Shown here: piece by piece, positions 33,182-43,058 of the stretch | Numbering within the stretch: the first letter of the stretch is position 1 | How the letters are laid out: each line of letters starts with the position of its first letter | Source: Arthrobacter alpinus | GTDB taxonomy: Bacteria; Actinomycetota; Actinomycetes; Actinomycetales; Micrococcaceae | Length of the DNA stretch: 64,000 nt | Assembly (NCBI RefSeq): GCF_001445575.1 | Contig: NZ_CP013200.1 | Span: forward strand, 1-64,000 | Direction: 5' to 3' | Notes under the pieces: generated by a model | Told to the model about the DNA's origin: nothing | What the model saw: only the letters and a program-made list of their open reading frames with translations | The model's database searches: none | Made by a program: the position numbers and the translations under genes

Positions 33182-35403
33182 TTACGTGCCGGTGAGGTCG
33201 TTGCGGAAGATCTGGACCGTATTTGCACAGGCGCGCACGGCGGCTCCTGGCTCGACCAGCGGTTGCGAACGGGACAGTGCGAAGGTGGGTTCGCCGTCGT
33301 CCGTGTGAATCGGTGACTCCGTGGTCATGCGCAACATGTACGGCCGCGGCGTGCCAGCGACCGCGCCTTCCGGAACGCTACTGGTGGGATCATTGCCGTC
33401 CAGATCACTACTGTTCGGCTCAGTGCTCTTGGGCCCAATAAAGCGCGGATTCGCGGGGAGTATCACGTCTTCATCGGTGATGCCGGTGTTGAAGACGATG
33501 AGTCCATCCACAGCGCCATCCGGGGAGCCCATCAGCATGGTCAGGACACGCTCGTGCGGGTTGCCCCAACGCTCGGGGTCATGGGAGCACCATCGGCGCC
33601 GAACCAGTGGATGAACGATTGGCCGCCACGGGTAGGGTAGCTGCTGGGCTGCGCGGCCAAGAAATCCTTGCGGATTTTCAGGAGGCGCGAGGTGGCCGCG
33701 AGCATGGTCTTGGCCTCGTCGTCCATGGTCCAATCGACCCAGGCGATTTCATTGTCCTGGCAGTAGACGTTGTTGTTTCCACCCTGGCTGCGGCCAATCT
33801 CATCGCCCGCGGTGATCAGGGGCACGCCGAGAGCCAGAAGCATGGTGGCCATCAGGTTACGGCTGGTCCGGGCGCGTTGGCTCAAGGTGTTGGGGTTGTT
33901 GGTGATGCCCTCAACGCCGTGGTTCCAGCTGCGATTGTTGTTGGTGCCGTCGCGGCTATCTTCCTGATTGTCCTCATTGTGCTTGTGGTTATAAGCGGTG
34001 AGGTCTGCCAGCGTGAAGCCGTCATGGGCCGTGATCAGGTTGACAGTGGCCATGCGACTGCGCCCTGAGGCGGCAAACATGGCCGCCGATCCGCCCAGTG
34101 CATCGCCAAACTTGGCCAGGCCCTGATGGTGGTAGCCAGCCAGCATGGCGGCCCTGTCGGTGAGCCACACTTCCCGGACATTGTCGCGGAAGGAATCATT
34201 CCAGTCGGCCCAGCCGGTGGGGAAATTCCCTGTCTGCCAGCCGCCGTAACCAATATCCCACGGCTCGGAAATGAGCTTGGTGGAGGCCAACACGCCGTCG
34301 GTAGCCGCTGCGAGCAGGAACGGGTGCTGGTTGTTGAAAGCGTGCTCTCCATCGCGTGCCAGGGAGACGGCGAGGTCAAAGCGGAAGCCATCGATGTGGA
34401 ACTCTTCCACCCAGTAGCGCAGCGAATCCATGGCCATTTTAATGACGTGCGGGTTGCCGAAGTTCAGGGTGTTTCCACAGCCGGTGGTGTCGAAATAGTG
34501 GCCGTCGCGCATACGGTAGTACTGCTCTTCGGCGAGTCCGCGCCAACTGTACGACGGTCCGCCGGAACCACCCTCGGCGGTGTGGTTGTAGACCACATCG
34601 AGGATCACTTCAATGCCCGCCATGTGCAGCAGCTTGATCATGCCCTTGAGTTCGGCCTGCACCGCCTGTGGACCGGCCGCCTGGGCCGCGGCGCTGGCAT
34701 ACTGTACGTGCGGGGCGAAGAATCCCAGGGTGTTGTAGCCCCAGTAATTAGTCATACCCGTGCCGTGCAGGTGCGGTTCGTCGATGTGGAAGTGCACCGG
34801 CAAAAGTTCGACGGCGGTCACCCCCAGATCCACCAAGTGCTGGATCATCGCGGGGTGGGCCATACCGGCATAACTCCCGCGAATATCTTCGGGAACGTCC
34901 GGATGCAACATGGTCTGCCCGCGTACATGCGCCTCGTAAAACACCGTCTCGCGCCACGGAGTGTTGGGGCGCTTGACAGTGCCCCAGTCAAAGCCGGAAT
35001 CCATGCGCACCGAAAGGTAACGGGTGACGCCCTGCGCATCCGTCAGCTCATCAATGTACCGGCCGTACGGGTCCAGTAAAAGCTGCACGGCCTCGGGGTC
35101 AATCAGGAGCAGTTCTTCCTGAGTGGCATCCAAATCCGTGTAAAAACCGTAGCGGGTGCCGGCTGGCATGTTTTCAACCAAGCCGTGGTGCACGCCGTCG
35201 GTCTTATCCGCCAGAAGCACTGCCTTCCAACCGCCGCCTGGCGGCTGGAAGCACAGAACAACATCATGGTTTGCCGGTGAGTACACCGCCACGTTGGCCG
35301 TATCCGGCCCTAGCTCCCTTGGAATGGAACTAACGCCCAAAGGATAATGGCGCGACAAAGCCGCCCCCAAGGTACTGATGGCTTCAATGACGGTGATAGG
35401 CAT
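33182..35403 (-). pseudogene. glgX: Glycogen debranching enzyme, frameshifted
   Basis: The intact gene would encode about 740 aa, an isoamylase-type GH13 enzyme that removes alpha-1,6 branches left by GlgP. The N-terminal CBM48 region and the catalytic domain are intact: Asp343 (GFRFDLAVSL) and Glu380 (LISEPWDIG), and TAHDGFTLAD for the third acid. At 33575-33578 a run of four C (minus strand) puts the frame out: one frame ends 11 codons later, while the other carries ERWGNPHERVLTMLMG and the normal C-terminal domain to 33182. Adding one C restores a single frame (ACC CCC GAG CGT TGG). It is either a real recent mutation or a homopolymer sequencing error; the latter is favoured because other such errors occur here. 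Confidence 0.88.
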
Positions 35404-35411
35404 GGCTATGG

Positions 35412-36401
35412 TTAGGCCGAGCGCTGCTTCGAGATTTCGTACAGTGTGATGCCGACTGCCATCGAGGCGTTGAGGGATTCCATGGCCGAGTCAATCGGGA
35501 TGGAAACAATCTGGTCGCAGTTTTCGCGGACCAGGCGGGACAAGCCCTTACCCTCGGAGCCAACCACGATGCAGACCGGTTCCTGGGCCAAGCCGAGCTT
35601 GGGCAGCGAAACGTCGCCGTCGCCGTCGAGCCCAAGGACAAAGTAACCCATCTTCTGGAACGCGCCGATGGCACGGTTCAGGTTGGGAGCCTTGGCAACG
35701 GGCACGCGGACGGCGGCACCGGCGCTGGTCTTCCAAGCGGCAGCAGTCACACCGGCGCTGCGGCGTTCCGGAATGATGACGGCGTGGCCGGAGAATGCAG
35801 AGACGCTTCGGATGATGGCACCGAGGTTACGGGTATCGGTGATTCCATCCAGGGCGACGATCAGCGGGGCGTTGGGGATGTGACCCTTTTTCCACTGGGC
35901 GATGACTTCGCTGGCCTTATCAACCGCGTCCTCGTATTCGTACGGCGGAATCTGCAGAACCAGACCCTGGTGGATGGCGTCTTCGGTGAGCCGGTCCAGC
36001 TCGGGCTTGTGTGCTTCAAGCAAGGGGATGCCGCGTTCGGTGGCCAGCTTGATGGATTCGCGCACGCGCTCGTCCATGTCAACGCGGACAGCAACGTAGA
36101 GTGCCTTCGCGGGGATTTCTGCGCGCAGCGCCTCAAGCACCGAGTTACGGCCCGTCACGAGCTCTTCGGTGGCCTTACCCTTGGGACCGCTGTTACGGCG
36201 CGGGGAGTTGCTGGTGCCGGCACGCTTAGCAGCGGAGCGATCGGCCAGCTCCGCGTTCTTGTACGCCTTGTGGTAGGTGCGCTCTGCAGCCTTAGGGGTC
36301 GGGCCCTTGCCCTCGAGTGCCTTGCGACCGAGCCCACCCGTGCCCTTGACGGGGCCCTTCTTGAGCTTGCGGACGGCGCCGGAACGGGGAGTGTTGGCCA
36401 T
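35412..36401 (-). CDS. rlmB: 23S rRNA (guanosine-2'-O-)-methyltransferase RlmB
   Basis: 329 aa from the ATG at 36401 (MANTPRSGAVRK). SpoU/TrmH-type SPOUT methyltransferase that 2'-O-methylates a conserved guanosine in the 23S peptidyl-transferase region using SAM. After a strongly basic N-terminal extension of about 75 residues comes the substrate-binding domain (GRNSVLEALRAEIPAKALYV). The catalytic domain follows, with motif 1 NLGAIIRSVSAF, motif 2 VVGSEGKGLSRLV and motif 3 IPIDSAMESLNASMAVGI, which form the knot. In related genomes it usually follows cysS directly; here two insertion sequences lie between. The gene ends 8 bp from glgX. Confidence 0.94.
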   Translation of the reverse strand: MANTPRSGAVRKLKKGPVKGTGGLGRKALEGKGPTPKAAERTYHKAYKNAELADRSAAKRAGTSNSPRRNSGPKGKATEELVTGRNSVLEALRAEIPAKALYVAVRVDMDERVRESIKLATERGIPLLEAHKPELDRLTEDAIHQGLVLQIPPYEYEDAVDKASEVIAQWKKGHIPNAPLIVALDGITDTRNLGAIIRSVSAFSGHAVIIPERRSAGVTAAAWKTSAGAAVRVPVAKAPNLNRAIGAFQKMGYFVLGLDGDGDVSLPKLGLAQEPVCIVVGSEGKGLSRLVRENCDQIVSIPIDSAMESLNASMAVGITLYEISKQRSA

Positions 36402-36644
36402 GGTAAAACCCTTACGATTGGTGCGGCGCCCTGTGCTGGCCCCGAAGTTCGTCAAACAAATCAGACAGCGAGCACATTTTTGGCACGCTTGATAACGGGA
36501 AACAACATACCCGTAGCTAATAGCTTACGGCCTCGAAGCAAATCCTGTGGTAAATGGGCGCAAAAGTGTTACGTCTCACCGCTCGCAGCGGTGGCCTGGC
36601 TGTGGCCTTGAGGCGTGCGATGGCGCCGCGCCATTGGTGATGAA
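36402..36644. other. Region upstream of rlmB
   Basis: About 240 bp with no gene seen. It contains a hairpin near 36577-36593 (caccgct / agcggtg). Since the insertion sequences cut rlmB off from cysS, its promoter must lie here or within the IS3 element; no clear promoter could be assigned. Confidence 0.45.
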
Positions 36645-36708
36645 GCGTTCGTGAAAAAACCCCGAAAGGTGAGGAAGCGTTCGTGAAAAAACCCCGAAAG
36701 GTGAGGAA
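36645..36708. repeat. Two tandem 32-bp repeats
   Basis: Two perfect copies of a 32-bp unit beginning gcgttcgtgaaaaaacc and ending ccgaaaggtgaggaa lie head to tail (36645-36676, 36677-36708). A third copy with one change is at 39666-39697 on the other side of the IS3 element. The direction is the same in all copies. Confidence 0.9.
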
Positions 36709-37616
36709 GCCGAAAATTGTCAAGCTGTGTGGAGTCACTAGGCTACTTTTTGGTGTTCTTCGGGTTTGGGGAGGTTGATCCCTACGTGTTGGGCTGGGGC
36801 TGGTGTGGTGGGTCGTTGGCGGAACCTTCCTGGGTTTTGTTCGTAGTATTCCTGGTAGGTTTTTTCGCGTTTATCCCAGAGCTCTTTCCAGGACCCGTCG
36901 TGGACTTGTGCTGGTGAGAACAAGGCGATGCCGGAGTGTTTGTGATCGTTGCTGTACCAGCGCACGTAGTCGGTGAGGTAGTCCCTGGCGGCCTCGAGGC
37001 TTTCGAAGATTCGAGGGTAACCGGGCCGATATTTCATCGTGCGAAAACCTGACTCACTGAAGGGATTGTCGTTGGAGACGTAGGGACGGCTAAAAGTGAG
37101 TTCCACGCCGTGGGAATTGAGAGAGTCACGGAGCAGGTGTGACCTCATGGATGGGCCCGAGTCCGCGTGAACCACGCGCGGGGCGCCGTAGCGGGCGATG
37201 GCGGCCTCGAACATCTCGACGGCGAGGTAGTCAGCCTCGCGTTCCTCGATCCGCCAGCCGACGATCTCCCGGGAGTAGATATCCATGATGGAATACACCT
37301 TGTAAACCCTTCCCTGCCACTTGGAATAGACGTCACTGATGTCCCAAGACCAGACCTGGCAGGGACCGGTGGCCTCGAGAACCGGCTTCTGCGCGGTGCC
37401 GCGTTTACCGCCGCGTTTGGTCGGGACTGTGGGGCGCGCATTCTGGTCCTCGTACTCTGCCGCGACCCGCCACCACGTGCGGCGGGAGGCGATCATCACG
37501 CCGTTGTCCCAGGCCGTGGCGAAAGAATGATCCACGGAGTTGTTCTTCTCCCAGCCGGCCAGAATGAACTCAAGAATCCACTCCTGATGGATGGTACTGA
37601 TCCGGCTTTCATAGGC

Positions 37617-37624
37617 CCGGTCGG
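37617..37624. repeat. Direct repeat flanking the IS256 element (left)
   Basis: ccggtcgg occurs here and at 39053-39060, on each side of the nested element, as expected for an 8-bp target duplication of IS256-type transposition. Confidence 0.75.
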
Positions 37625-39052
37625 GTTGCGTCCCGTGGAGTGGTGTAGTTCCCGGCCTCTGAGCTTCGGATTTCCGACGTGAAGAGCCATCGTGCGATGG
37701 TCAGTGAGTACCGATCAAAGAACTCACAAAGGACACAAACACACGATGGCTCTAGACCAGTCTGCCTTGCTCGACCTGCTTGGCCAACTTAAACTCACTG
37801 ATGTATCCGACCGGATCCGTACCGCGACAGAAACCTTGTATCAACAACTCATCGAAGCGGAGGCCACCGCGTTCATCGGCGCCGGCCCCTTCGAGCGATC
37901 CGAGGCACGCACCACCCAGCGCAACGGCTCCCGATCCAGGACGTTGACGACCACAGCCGGGGATCTGAACCTGAAGATTCCCAAGTTACGCAATGGCTCG
38001 TTCTTCCCTGCGTTGCTCGAGCGGCGCCGTCGTGTTGACCAGGCCCTCTACGCCGTGGTGATGGAGGCCTATCTGCACGGGGTTGCTACCCGCAAGGTCG
38101 ATGATCTGGTCAAGGCACTCGGGGCCGACACCGGGATTTCCAAGTCCGAGGTCTCCCGGATCTGCGAGGACCTGGACCATGAAGTCGGTGCCTTCCGTAA
38201 CCGTGACCTCTCCACCATGGACTACCCGTACGTATTCCTCGACGCGACCTACTGCAAGGCCAGGGTCGGGCACCGGGTCGTCTCCCAAGCCGTCGTGGTC
38301 GCTTTCGGGGTGGCGGCGGACGGGCGCCGGGAAGTCCTTGGCTTCGACGTTGGCGACAGCGAGAACGAAGGGTTCTGGACCGCGTTCCTGCGCTCCATGA
38401 AAACCCGTGGACTAGACGGGGTGAAGCTGACGATCTCCGATGCCCACATAGGCTTGAAGAAGGCCATCGCCACGGTCTTCCAGGGCGCTTCCTGGCAGCG
38501 GTGCCGGGTGCATTTCATGCGAAACGTGCTCTCGATCGTGCCCAAGGGATCCCAAGACATGGTCGGCTCAATCATCCGCACCGCCTTCGCTCAACCCGAC
38601 GCCGAACACGTGAATACCCAGTTCGATGAAGTCACCAGAATGCTGCAAAAATCCCATCCCAAAGTCGCCGCAATGCTCGGCGACGCCCGAGAAGACGTGC
38701 TCGCGTTCACCGGCTTCCCAACCAGGCACTGGCGCCAGATCTGGTCTACCAATCCCATGGAACGGGTCAACAAGGAAATCAAACGGCGCACCGATGTTGT
38801 CGGGGTCTTCCCCAACCCCGCAGCCCTGCTCCGGCTCGCCGGCGCTGTCCTCCTCGAGCAACACGATGAATGGGAAGCCGGAGACCGCCGCTACCTCTCC
38901 GAAGCCTCCATGACCGAACTCAAGACCATGAACACCACAACCACCGCCCCGGTCGAGGAAGGAATTTTGCTCCCAGAACTCACTGCAGCATAATCAAAGC
39001 ACTGACCCGCACGGTGTTGAGGAAAACTCCACCACTCCACGGGACGCAACCC
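37625..39052 (+). mobile_element. IS256-family insertion sequence
   Basis: About 1,428 bp bounded by inverted repeats: GGGTTGCGTCCCGTGGAGTG at the left (from 37623), and the same sequence read inward from the right end at 39052. The exact boundary is ambiguous by two bases because the repeat and the duplicated target overlap. It carries one transposase gene on the plus strand and interrupts the orfB of an IS3 element. Confidence 0.92.
37746..38993 (+). CDS. IS256-family (Mutator-like) transposase
   Basis: 415 aa from the ATG at 37746 (MALDQSALLDLLGQL); the frame extends further upstream without family features. The protein has the DDE residues of the family in order: Asp in VFLDATYCKARV, Asp in LTISDAHIGLKKA, and Glu in NPMERVNKEIKRRTDVVG. 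The C/H-type segment WQRCRVHFMRNVL lies between them. Full length and apparently intact, so this copy could be active. It moves the surrounding element by copy-paste transposition. Confidence 0.95.
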   Translation: MALDQSALLDLLGQLKLTDVSDRIRTATETLYQQLIEAEATAFIGAGPFERSEARTTQRNGSRSRTLTTTAGDLNLKIPKLRNGSFFPALLERRRRVDQALYAVVMEAYLHGVATRKVDDLVKALGADTGISKSEVSRICEDLDHEVGAFRNRDLSTMDYPYVFLDATYCKARVGHRVVSQAVVVAFGVAADGRREVLGFDVGDSENEGFWTAFLRSMKTRGLDGVKLTISDAHIGLKKAIATVFQGASWQRCRVHFMRNVLSIVPKGSQDMVGSIIRTAFAQPDAEHVNTQFDEVTRMLQKSHPKVAAMLGDAREDVLAFTGFPTRHWRQIWSTNPMERVNKEIKRRTDVVGVFPNPAALLRLAGAVLLEQHDEWEAGDRRYLSEASMTELKTMNTTTTAPVEEGILLPELTAA

Positions 39053-39201
39053 CCGGTCGGCTTGATGGGTGGGGTTCTCCACGCCTGGGCGGGGATTGAA
39101 CCTGTAGTGCCAGGTCCCACGCGAAACCCCGGTCAGCTTCAGAGCCGTCCGCTGGGATCTGGTGAGCTCTTTCAGCTCCAGGACGAGGGTGGTCTCAGCT
39201 G

Positions 39202-39621
39202 CTATGAACGCTTCTGATCGCTCGTCGGGGTTGTATCGGACTCTGGCACGTTCAACTCGTGCAAGAGCCCTATAGCTTTTCCCAGAGCCGAATTTACTCC
39301 TTCAAGCTCAGCAATGCGCTTCTGGAATTTTTCGACTTCAACACGATGGGCGGCTATCTCTTTCGCGCGTGCTTTTTCAAACGCGGAGAGCTCACTATTT
39401 GTCGGGACCATACCTCCATGTTCTCGCGGAATCAGGCCCCGGTCGATATCGCCTTCGACCACCATCGTGCGCCACCTGCGGAAGATCCAATCGGAGATGG
39501 ACTTCGAGGCAAGCCACTCCTTCCGCGACCCCCGCGGCTGCAAATAGTACTCATGCACGAACTCACGGATCTCTTCACGGGTAAATCCCTTGTTATCAAC
39601 GGCCACGGCCGGCTCCTTCAA
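39202..39621 (-). CDS. IS3-family transposase OrfA
   Basis: 139 aa. An N-terminal DNA-binding part (REEIREFVHEYYLQP, WLASKSISDWIFRRWR) is followed by a predicted coiled coil (FEKARAKEIAAHRVEVEKFQKRIAELEGV) used for oligomerisation. The gene overlaps orfB, and a slippery GGGAAAAGC near its end would allow a -1 shift into it. It is probably still translated but lacks an intact catalytic partner in this element. Confidence 0.85.
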   Translation of the reverse strand: MKEPAVAVDNKGFTREEIREFVHEYYLQPRGSRKEWLASKSISDWIFRRWRTMVVEGDIDRGLIPREHGGMVPTNSELSAFEKARAKEIAAHRVEVEKFQKRIAELEGVNSALGKAIGLLHELNVPESDTTPTSDQKRS

Positions 39622-39665
39622 TCAACGGTTAATGAGTGACTCACAACCAGCCTGACGCAGAGGGA

Positions 39666-39697
39666 GCGTTCGTGAAATAACCCCGAAAGGTGAGGAA
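39666..39697. repeat. Third copy of the 32-bp repeat, next to cysS
   Basis: gcgttcgtgaaataacc... with a single A-to-T change relative to the two copies at 36645-36708. It ends five bases before the cysS stop codon. Read on the minus strand it gives CCTTTCGGGG followed by a T-rich stretch and may act as a transcript end. Confidence 0.85.
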
Positions 39698-39701
39698 GGG
39701 T

Positions 39702-41120
39702 CTACTTCTTGAGGGACCAGGTGGCGCCGTTTGCTGTGTCGGCCACGTCCACACCGGCCGCTGCGAGCAGCTCACGGATCCTGTCCGATTCGGCCCAGTT
39801 TTTCTCCGCCCGGGCCTGCGCACGGGCGTCGAGCTGTGCCTTGACCAGAACGTCCAACGCCGTCAGCTCTGCCTCTGCGCCACTCCCCTGCTGCCATTTG
39901 GCATCCATCGGGTTGATGCCCAACGCATCTGTCATCCCCATGACGGCCAGGAACGCATCCTGCAGCGCGTCCTTGTCCCCCGAGGCCAGTGCGGTGTTGC
40001 CCGCACGGACTGTCTCATGGAGCACGGCCAGTGCCGCGGGGATGTTCAGATCATCGTCCATGGCCTTGCTAAAGGCTTCCGGTCGGGTACCGATGTAGCC
40101 GAAATCGTTCCCAGGGAAGAGCTTGGCCAGAGCCGCCTTGGCAAACGTCTCAATGCGGTCGACGGCGGCTGCGGCCTCCGTGAGTGAGCCCGGACGGTAG
40201 TCCAAGACCGAGCGGTAGTGCGCCTGGCCCAGATAGTAGCGGACCACAAGGGGACGGGCGATTTCGAGCATTTCGCGCGGGTTGATGGTGTTGCCGATGG
40301 ACTTGGACATTTTTTCACCCTGGTAGGTGACCATGCCGTTGTGCATCCAGAAGTTGGCGAAGCCGTGGCCAGCAGCCTGCGACTGGGCCATCTCGTTTTC
40401 GTGGTGCGGGAAGCGCAGGTCCAGACCACCACCGTGAATATCAAACTCGGTGCCCAGGTACTTGGTGACCATGGCCGAGCACTCCAGATGCCACCCGGGG
40501 CGGCCAGCTCCCCACGGGGATTCCCACCGAGCAGTCTCCGGATCTCCTTGCTTATGACCCTTCCACAGCGCAAAGTCGCGGGGATCGCGCTTGCCCCGGG
40601 GATCGGCGTCGGGCGCTGCCTGCATGTCATCAATATTCTGGTGCGTCAGCGAGCCATACTGCTTCCAGGAGCGCACATCAAAGTAAACGTCACCGGAATC
40701 ATCCAGAGCCGGGTAGGCGTGGCCACGCTCAATGAGCTGGGCGATCAGGGCGTGCATCTCGGGGATGTGGCCAGTGGCGCGCGGTTCATAGGTGGGCTTT
40801 TGAATGCCCAACGACTCGTAAGCAGTAGCGAAAGCCTGCTCAAATCGGTAGGCCAGTCCCCACCAGGGCTCGTTGTTTTCGGCGGCCTTGACAAGGATCT
40901 TGTCGTCAATGTCGGTCACATTGCGGACCACGGTGACGTCATAGCCGCTGGTCTGCAGCCAACGGGTCAGCTGGTCGAAGGCTAGCGCGGAGCGGACGTG
41001 GCCAATGTGCGGCTCGCCTTGGACGGTGGCGCCGCAGTAGTACAGCGATACCTGCCCCTCTTTGAGCGGGACGAAGTCGCGGATAGCGGCGGTGGAGGAG
41101 TCATGGAATCGCAGGGTCAC
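39702..41120 (-). CDS. cysS: Cysteinyl-tRNA synthetase
   Basis: 472 aa class I aminoacyl-tRNA synthetase that charges tRNA-Cys. HIGH is at residues 38-41 ([11 protein letters not shown]), KMSKS at 270-274, and the zinc-binding Cys29 plus HxxE-type residues ([21 protein letters not shown]) are visible. Normal length. It lies 27 bp downstream of ispF and is likely in one operon with ispD and ispF. The C-terminal tail ends next to the 32-bp repeat and the IS3 element. Confidence 0.97.
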   Translation of the reverse strand: MTLRFHDSSTAAIRDFVPLKEGQVSLYYCGATVQGEPHIGHVRSALAFDQLTRWLQTSGYDVTVVRNVTDIDDKILVKAAENNEPWWGLAYRFEQAFATAYESLGIQKPTYEPRATGHIPEMHALIAQLIERGHAYPALDDSGDVYFDVRSWKQYGSLTHQNIDDMQAAPDADPRGKRDPRDFALWKGHKQGDPETARWESPWGAGRPGWHLECSAMVTKYLGTEFDIHGGGLDLRFPHHENEMAQSQAAGHGFANFWMHNGMVTYQGEKMSKSIGNTINPREMLEIARPLVVRYYLGQAHYRSVLDYRPGSLTEAAAAVDRIETFAKAALAKLFPGNDFGYIGTRPEAFSKAMDDDLNIPAALAVLHETVRAGNTALASGDKDALQDAFLAVMGMTDALGINPMDAKWQQGSGAEAELTALDVLVKAQLDARAQARAEKNWAESDRIRELLAAAGVDVADTANGATWSLKK

Positions 41121-41147
41121 GGCTCTAGGGTATCCCTTCAGAAAGAT

Positions 41148-41639
41148 TTACGGGTGCTCGCGCTGGATGACCAAGGCGGTGGCAATGGCGGTGATGCCTT
41201 CGCTGCGGCCGGTAAATCCCAGCCCGTCGGAAGTGGTGGCACTGACGGAAACCGGCGCTCCGGCGGCAACACTCAGAGCTACTTCTGCCTCGCGTCGGCG
41301 AGGTGAAAACTTGGGCCGGTTACCAATGAGTTGAACGGCAACATTGCCAATCTCAAAACCTGCTTCGCGCACAATCCGGGCTGCCTCCCCCAACAATTTA
41401 ACGCCGGAGGCACCCGAGTATTCGGGGCGGTCGGTGCCAAAGTGCGTGCCGAGATCGCCCACTCCCGCTGCTGAAAACAGGGCATCGGCAGCTGCGTGAG
41501 CTACGGCGTCACCGTCGGAATGGCCGCTGAGTCCGCGTTCGCCGTCCCAAAGCAACCCCGCGAGCCAGAGTGGCGCGGGGGAATCATCCGGGGCGAAGGC
41601 ATGTGTGTCGACGCCGATGCCGGTGCGGGGCAAGATCAT
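41148..41639 (-). CDS. ispF: 2-C-methyl-D-erythritol 2,4-cyclodiphosphate synthase
   Basis: 163 aa enzyme of the MEP isoprenoid pathway. It closes CDP-methylerythritol 2-phosphate to the cyclodiphosphate with release of CMP. Metal ligands are seen in GIGVDTHAF and [17 protein letters not shown] trimeric protein of normal length. The start lies 5 bp after the ispD stop, so the two are translated together, as in many actinobacteria. Confidence 0.97.
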   Translation of the reverse strand: MILPRTGIGVDTHAFAPDDSPAPLWLAGLLWDGERGLSGHSDGDAVAHAAADALFSAAGVGDLGTHFGTDRPEYSGASGVKLLGEAARIVREAGFEIGNVAVQLIGNRPKFSPRRREAEVALSVAAGAPVSVSATTSDGLGFTGRSEGITAIATALVIQREHP

Positions 41640-41644
41640 GGCCT

Positions 41645-42424
41645 TTAGCCTTCAATCCATCGGGGGCGCAGTGGCCCTTCCAGCAGTGCCTCGGCCACCA
41701 GCAGATCGGTGGGCGAGGTAATTTTCAGGCTGTGCGTTGATCCCTGCACGACGAATACGTCCTCGCCAAGGGCTTCGACCAACATGGCGTCGTCGGTGAT
41801 GCCTGCCAGCTGATCATCGCTGAGCGTCAGCGCATGAGCGTGAGCTTGGCGGAGGGTGTCCAAGCGAAAACCTTGGGGAGTCTGGACCGCACGCAACACG
41901 CTGCGCGCGGGGGTGCCGACCACTTTTTCCACGCCAGCGCCGGTAGCGGGCAGCGTTGCCGGGGCCACGGTTTTTATGGTGTCCACCACGGCGAGTGCCG
42001 GGATGACAGCCTTCGCACCGTCTCTTAGGGCTGCTGCTACGCGATTGAAGACACCCGACGGCGTCAGCGGCCGGGCGGCGTCGTGAATCATGATCGTAGT
42101 GACGCCTTCAGCAATGCTGGCCAAAGCTGCGGCGACCGAATCCGAACGTTCCGCACCGCCTTCAACCACGCTGAAAACGATGCCCTTGGCCTGCGTTTCC
42201 GCAGCGGCAGTCTGGCAAATGGTGAGCAATTGGGGGTCATCAGGTGGAATGGCTACACAAATCTGCGCAGCGACACCTGCCTTGATCACTCCTCGAATTG
42301 CGAGGAGCACCATGGGCTGCCCGGCCAGTGGCACCCGAGCTTTGGGAACACCGTAGCCCAGCCGCTGCCCGGAACCGGCGGCAACAATTACAACGGCGCA
42401 GGATCCTGCTTTCACCTCAGTCAT
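41645..42424 (-). CDS. ispD: 2-C-methyl-D-erythritol 4-phosphate cytidylyltransferase
   Basis: 259 aa. It joins CTP to methylerythritol phosphate, the step directly before IspE in the MEP pathway. The nucleotide-binding N-terminus ([20 protein letters not shown]) and the segments [11 protein letters not shown] and [15 protein letters not shown] are typical of the family. It is first in the ispD-ispF-cysS group; the gap of 151 bp to carD holds a terminator, so it should have its own promoter. Confidence 0.96.
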   Translation of the reverse strand: MTEVKAGSCAVVIVAAGSGQRLGYGVPKARVPLAGQPMVLLAIRGVIKAGVAAQICVAIPPDDPQLLTICQTAAAETQAKGIVFSVVEGGAERSDSVAAALASIAEGVTTIMIHDAARPLTPSGVFNRVAAALRDGAKAVIPALAVVDTIKTVAPATLPATGAGVEKVVGTPARSVLRAVQTPQGFRLDTLRQAHAHALTLSDDQLAGITDDAMLVEALGEDVFVVQGSTHSLKITSPTDLLVAEALLEGPLRPRWIEG

Positions 42425-42525
42425 GTCCTCTACATTAGCCCGGCACGGCCAGGATTGACCGCGCAGTGCCTAAGCAGCCTAGGCCGGTTTAGCTGATTTG
42501 AGCTTATTCTGCCCGGGCATGCAAA

Positions 42526-42560
42526 AACCCCCACACCACTGGGTGCGAGGGTTTGCAAGA
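42526..42560 (-). terminator. Terminator of carD
   Basis: On the minus strand AACCCTCGCACC and GGTGTGGGGGTT form a 12-base stem with a four-base loop, followed by TTTGC. It lies just beyond the carD stop codon and is oriented to end carD transcription. Confidence 0.8.
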
Positions 42561-42575
42561 TTATTCGCAGTGCTA

Positions 42576-43058
42576 CTACGAGGCCAAGACCTCGTCCAGC
42601 ACTTCTGCTGCCTTGTCTTCGTCAGTCTTTTCCGCCAGGGCAAGCTCGGAAATCAAGATCTGACGTGCCTTGGCGAGCATACGCTTTTCGCCAGCAGACA
42701 AGCCGCGGTCATGATCACGACGCCAGAGATCGCGGACGACCTCGGCAACCTTGATGACATCACCGGATGCAAGCTTTTCCAGGTTGGCTTTGTAACGGCG
42801 AGACCAGTTGGTGGGCTCCTCCGTAAACTCTGCACGCAGAACTTCAAAAACGTGCGCGAGGCCTTCCTTGCCTACAACGTCGCGTACCCCAACCAGGTCA
42901 ACGTTCTCCGCAGGGACTTCAATAGTCAGATCCCCTTGGGCAACCTTGAGCTTGAGATACATCTTCTCTTCACCTCGGATGGTGCGCATCTTGATCTCTT
43001 CGATCTTTGCCGCACCATGGTGTGGGTAAACTACTGTCTCGCCGACCTCAAAAAGCAT
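42576..43058 (-). CDS. carD: CarD-family transcriptional regulator
   Basis: 160 aa from the ATG at 43058 ([19 protein letters not shown]), the normal length and start for the family; a longer frame upstream is not needed. CarD binds RNA polymerase beta through its N-terminal Tudor-like domain and stabilises open promoter complexes with its helical C-terminal domain ([20 protein letters not shown]). In actinobacteria it is important for rRNA transcription. Adjacent to ispD as in related genomes, but with a terminator between them. Confidence 0.95.
   Translation of the reverse strand: MLFEVGETVVYPHHGAAKIEEIKMRTIRGEEKMYLKLKVAQGDLTIEVPAENVDLVGVRDVVGKEGLAHVFEVLRAEFTEEPTNWSRRYKANLEKLASGDVIKVAEVVRDLWRRDHDRGLSAGEKRMLAKARQILISELALAEKTDEDKAAEVLDEVLAS

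Larger units (their letters stand above)
36738..39283 (-). pseudogene. IS3-family transposase OrfB, split by nested IS
   Basis: The 3' part (36738-37622) encodes the DDE core: Asp in VWSWDISDVYSKW, Asp in VVHADSGPSM, Glu in NPFSESGFRTMK. The 5' part continues beyond the nested element from 39053 upward and reads ...SRGTWHYRFNPRPGVENPTHQAD joined to RAYESRISTIHQEW. After removal of the insertion and one 8-bp duplication the two parts form one continuous frame, so OrfB was intact before the insertion. It enters from orfA by a -1 shift around GGGAAAAGC (39275-39283), the usual IS3 mode, giving an OrfAB fusion. The element can no longer make an intact transposase. Confidence 0.9.
36719..39656 (-). 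mobile_element. IS3-family element interrupted by an IS256-family element
   Basis: Imperfect terminal inverted repeats are visible: TGTCAAGCTGTGTGGAGTCACT at the left, and GTCAGGCTGGTTGTGAGTCACT read inward from the right. Without the nested element the IS would be about 1.5 kb, normal for IS3. It encodes orfA and an orfB now split by the IS256-type insertion. It lies between cysS and rlmB. The target duplication could not be resolved. Confidence 0.85.

Noticed and set aside
36645-36708. CRISPR array
   Set aside because: The 32-bp repeats are directly adjacent with no spacers and no cas genes are nearby.
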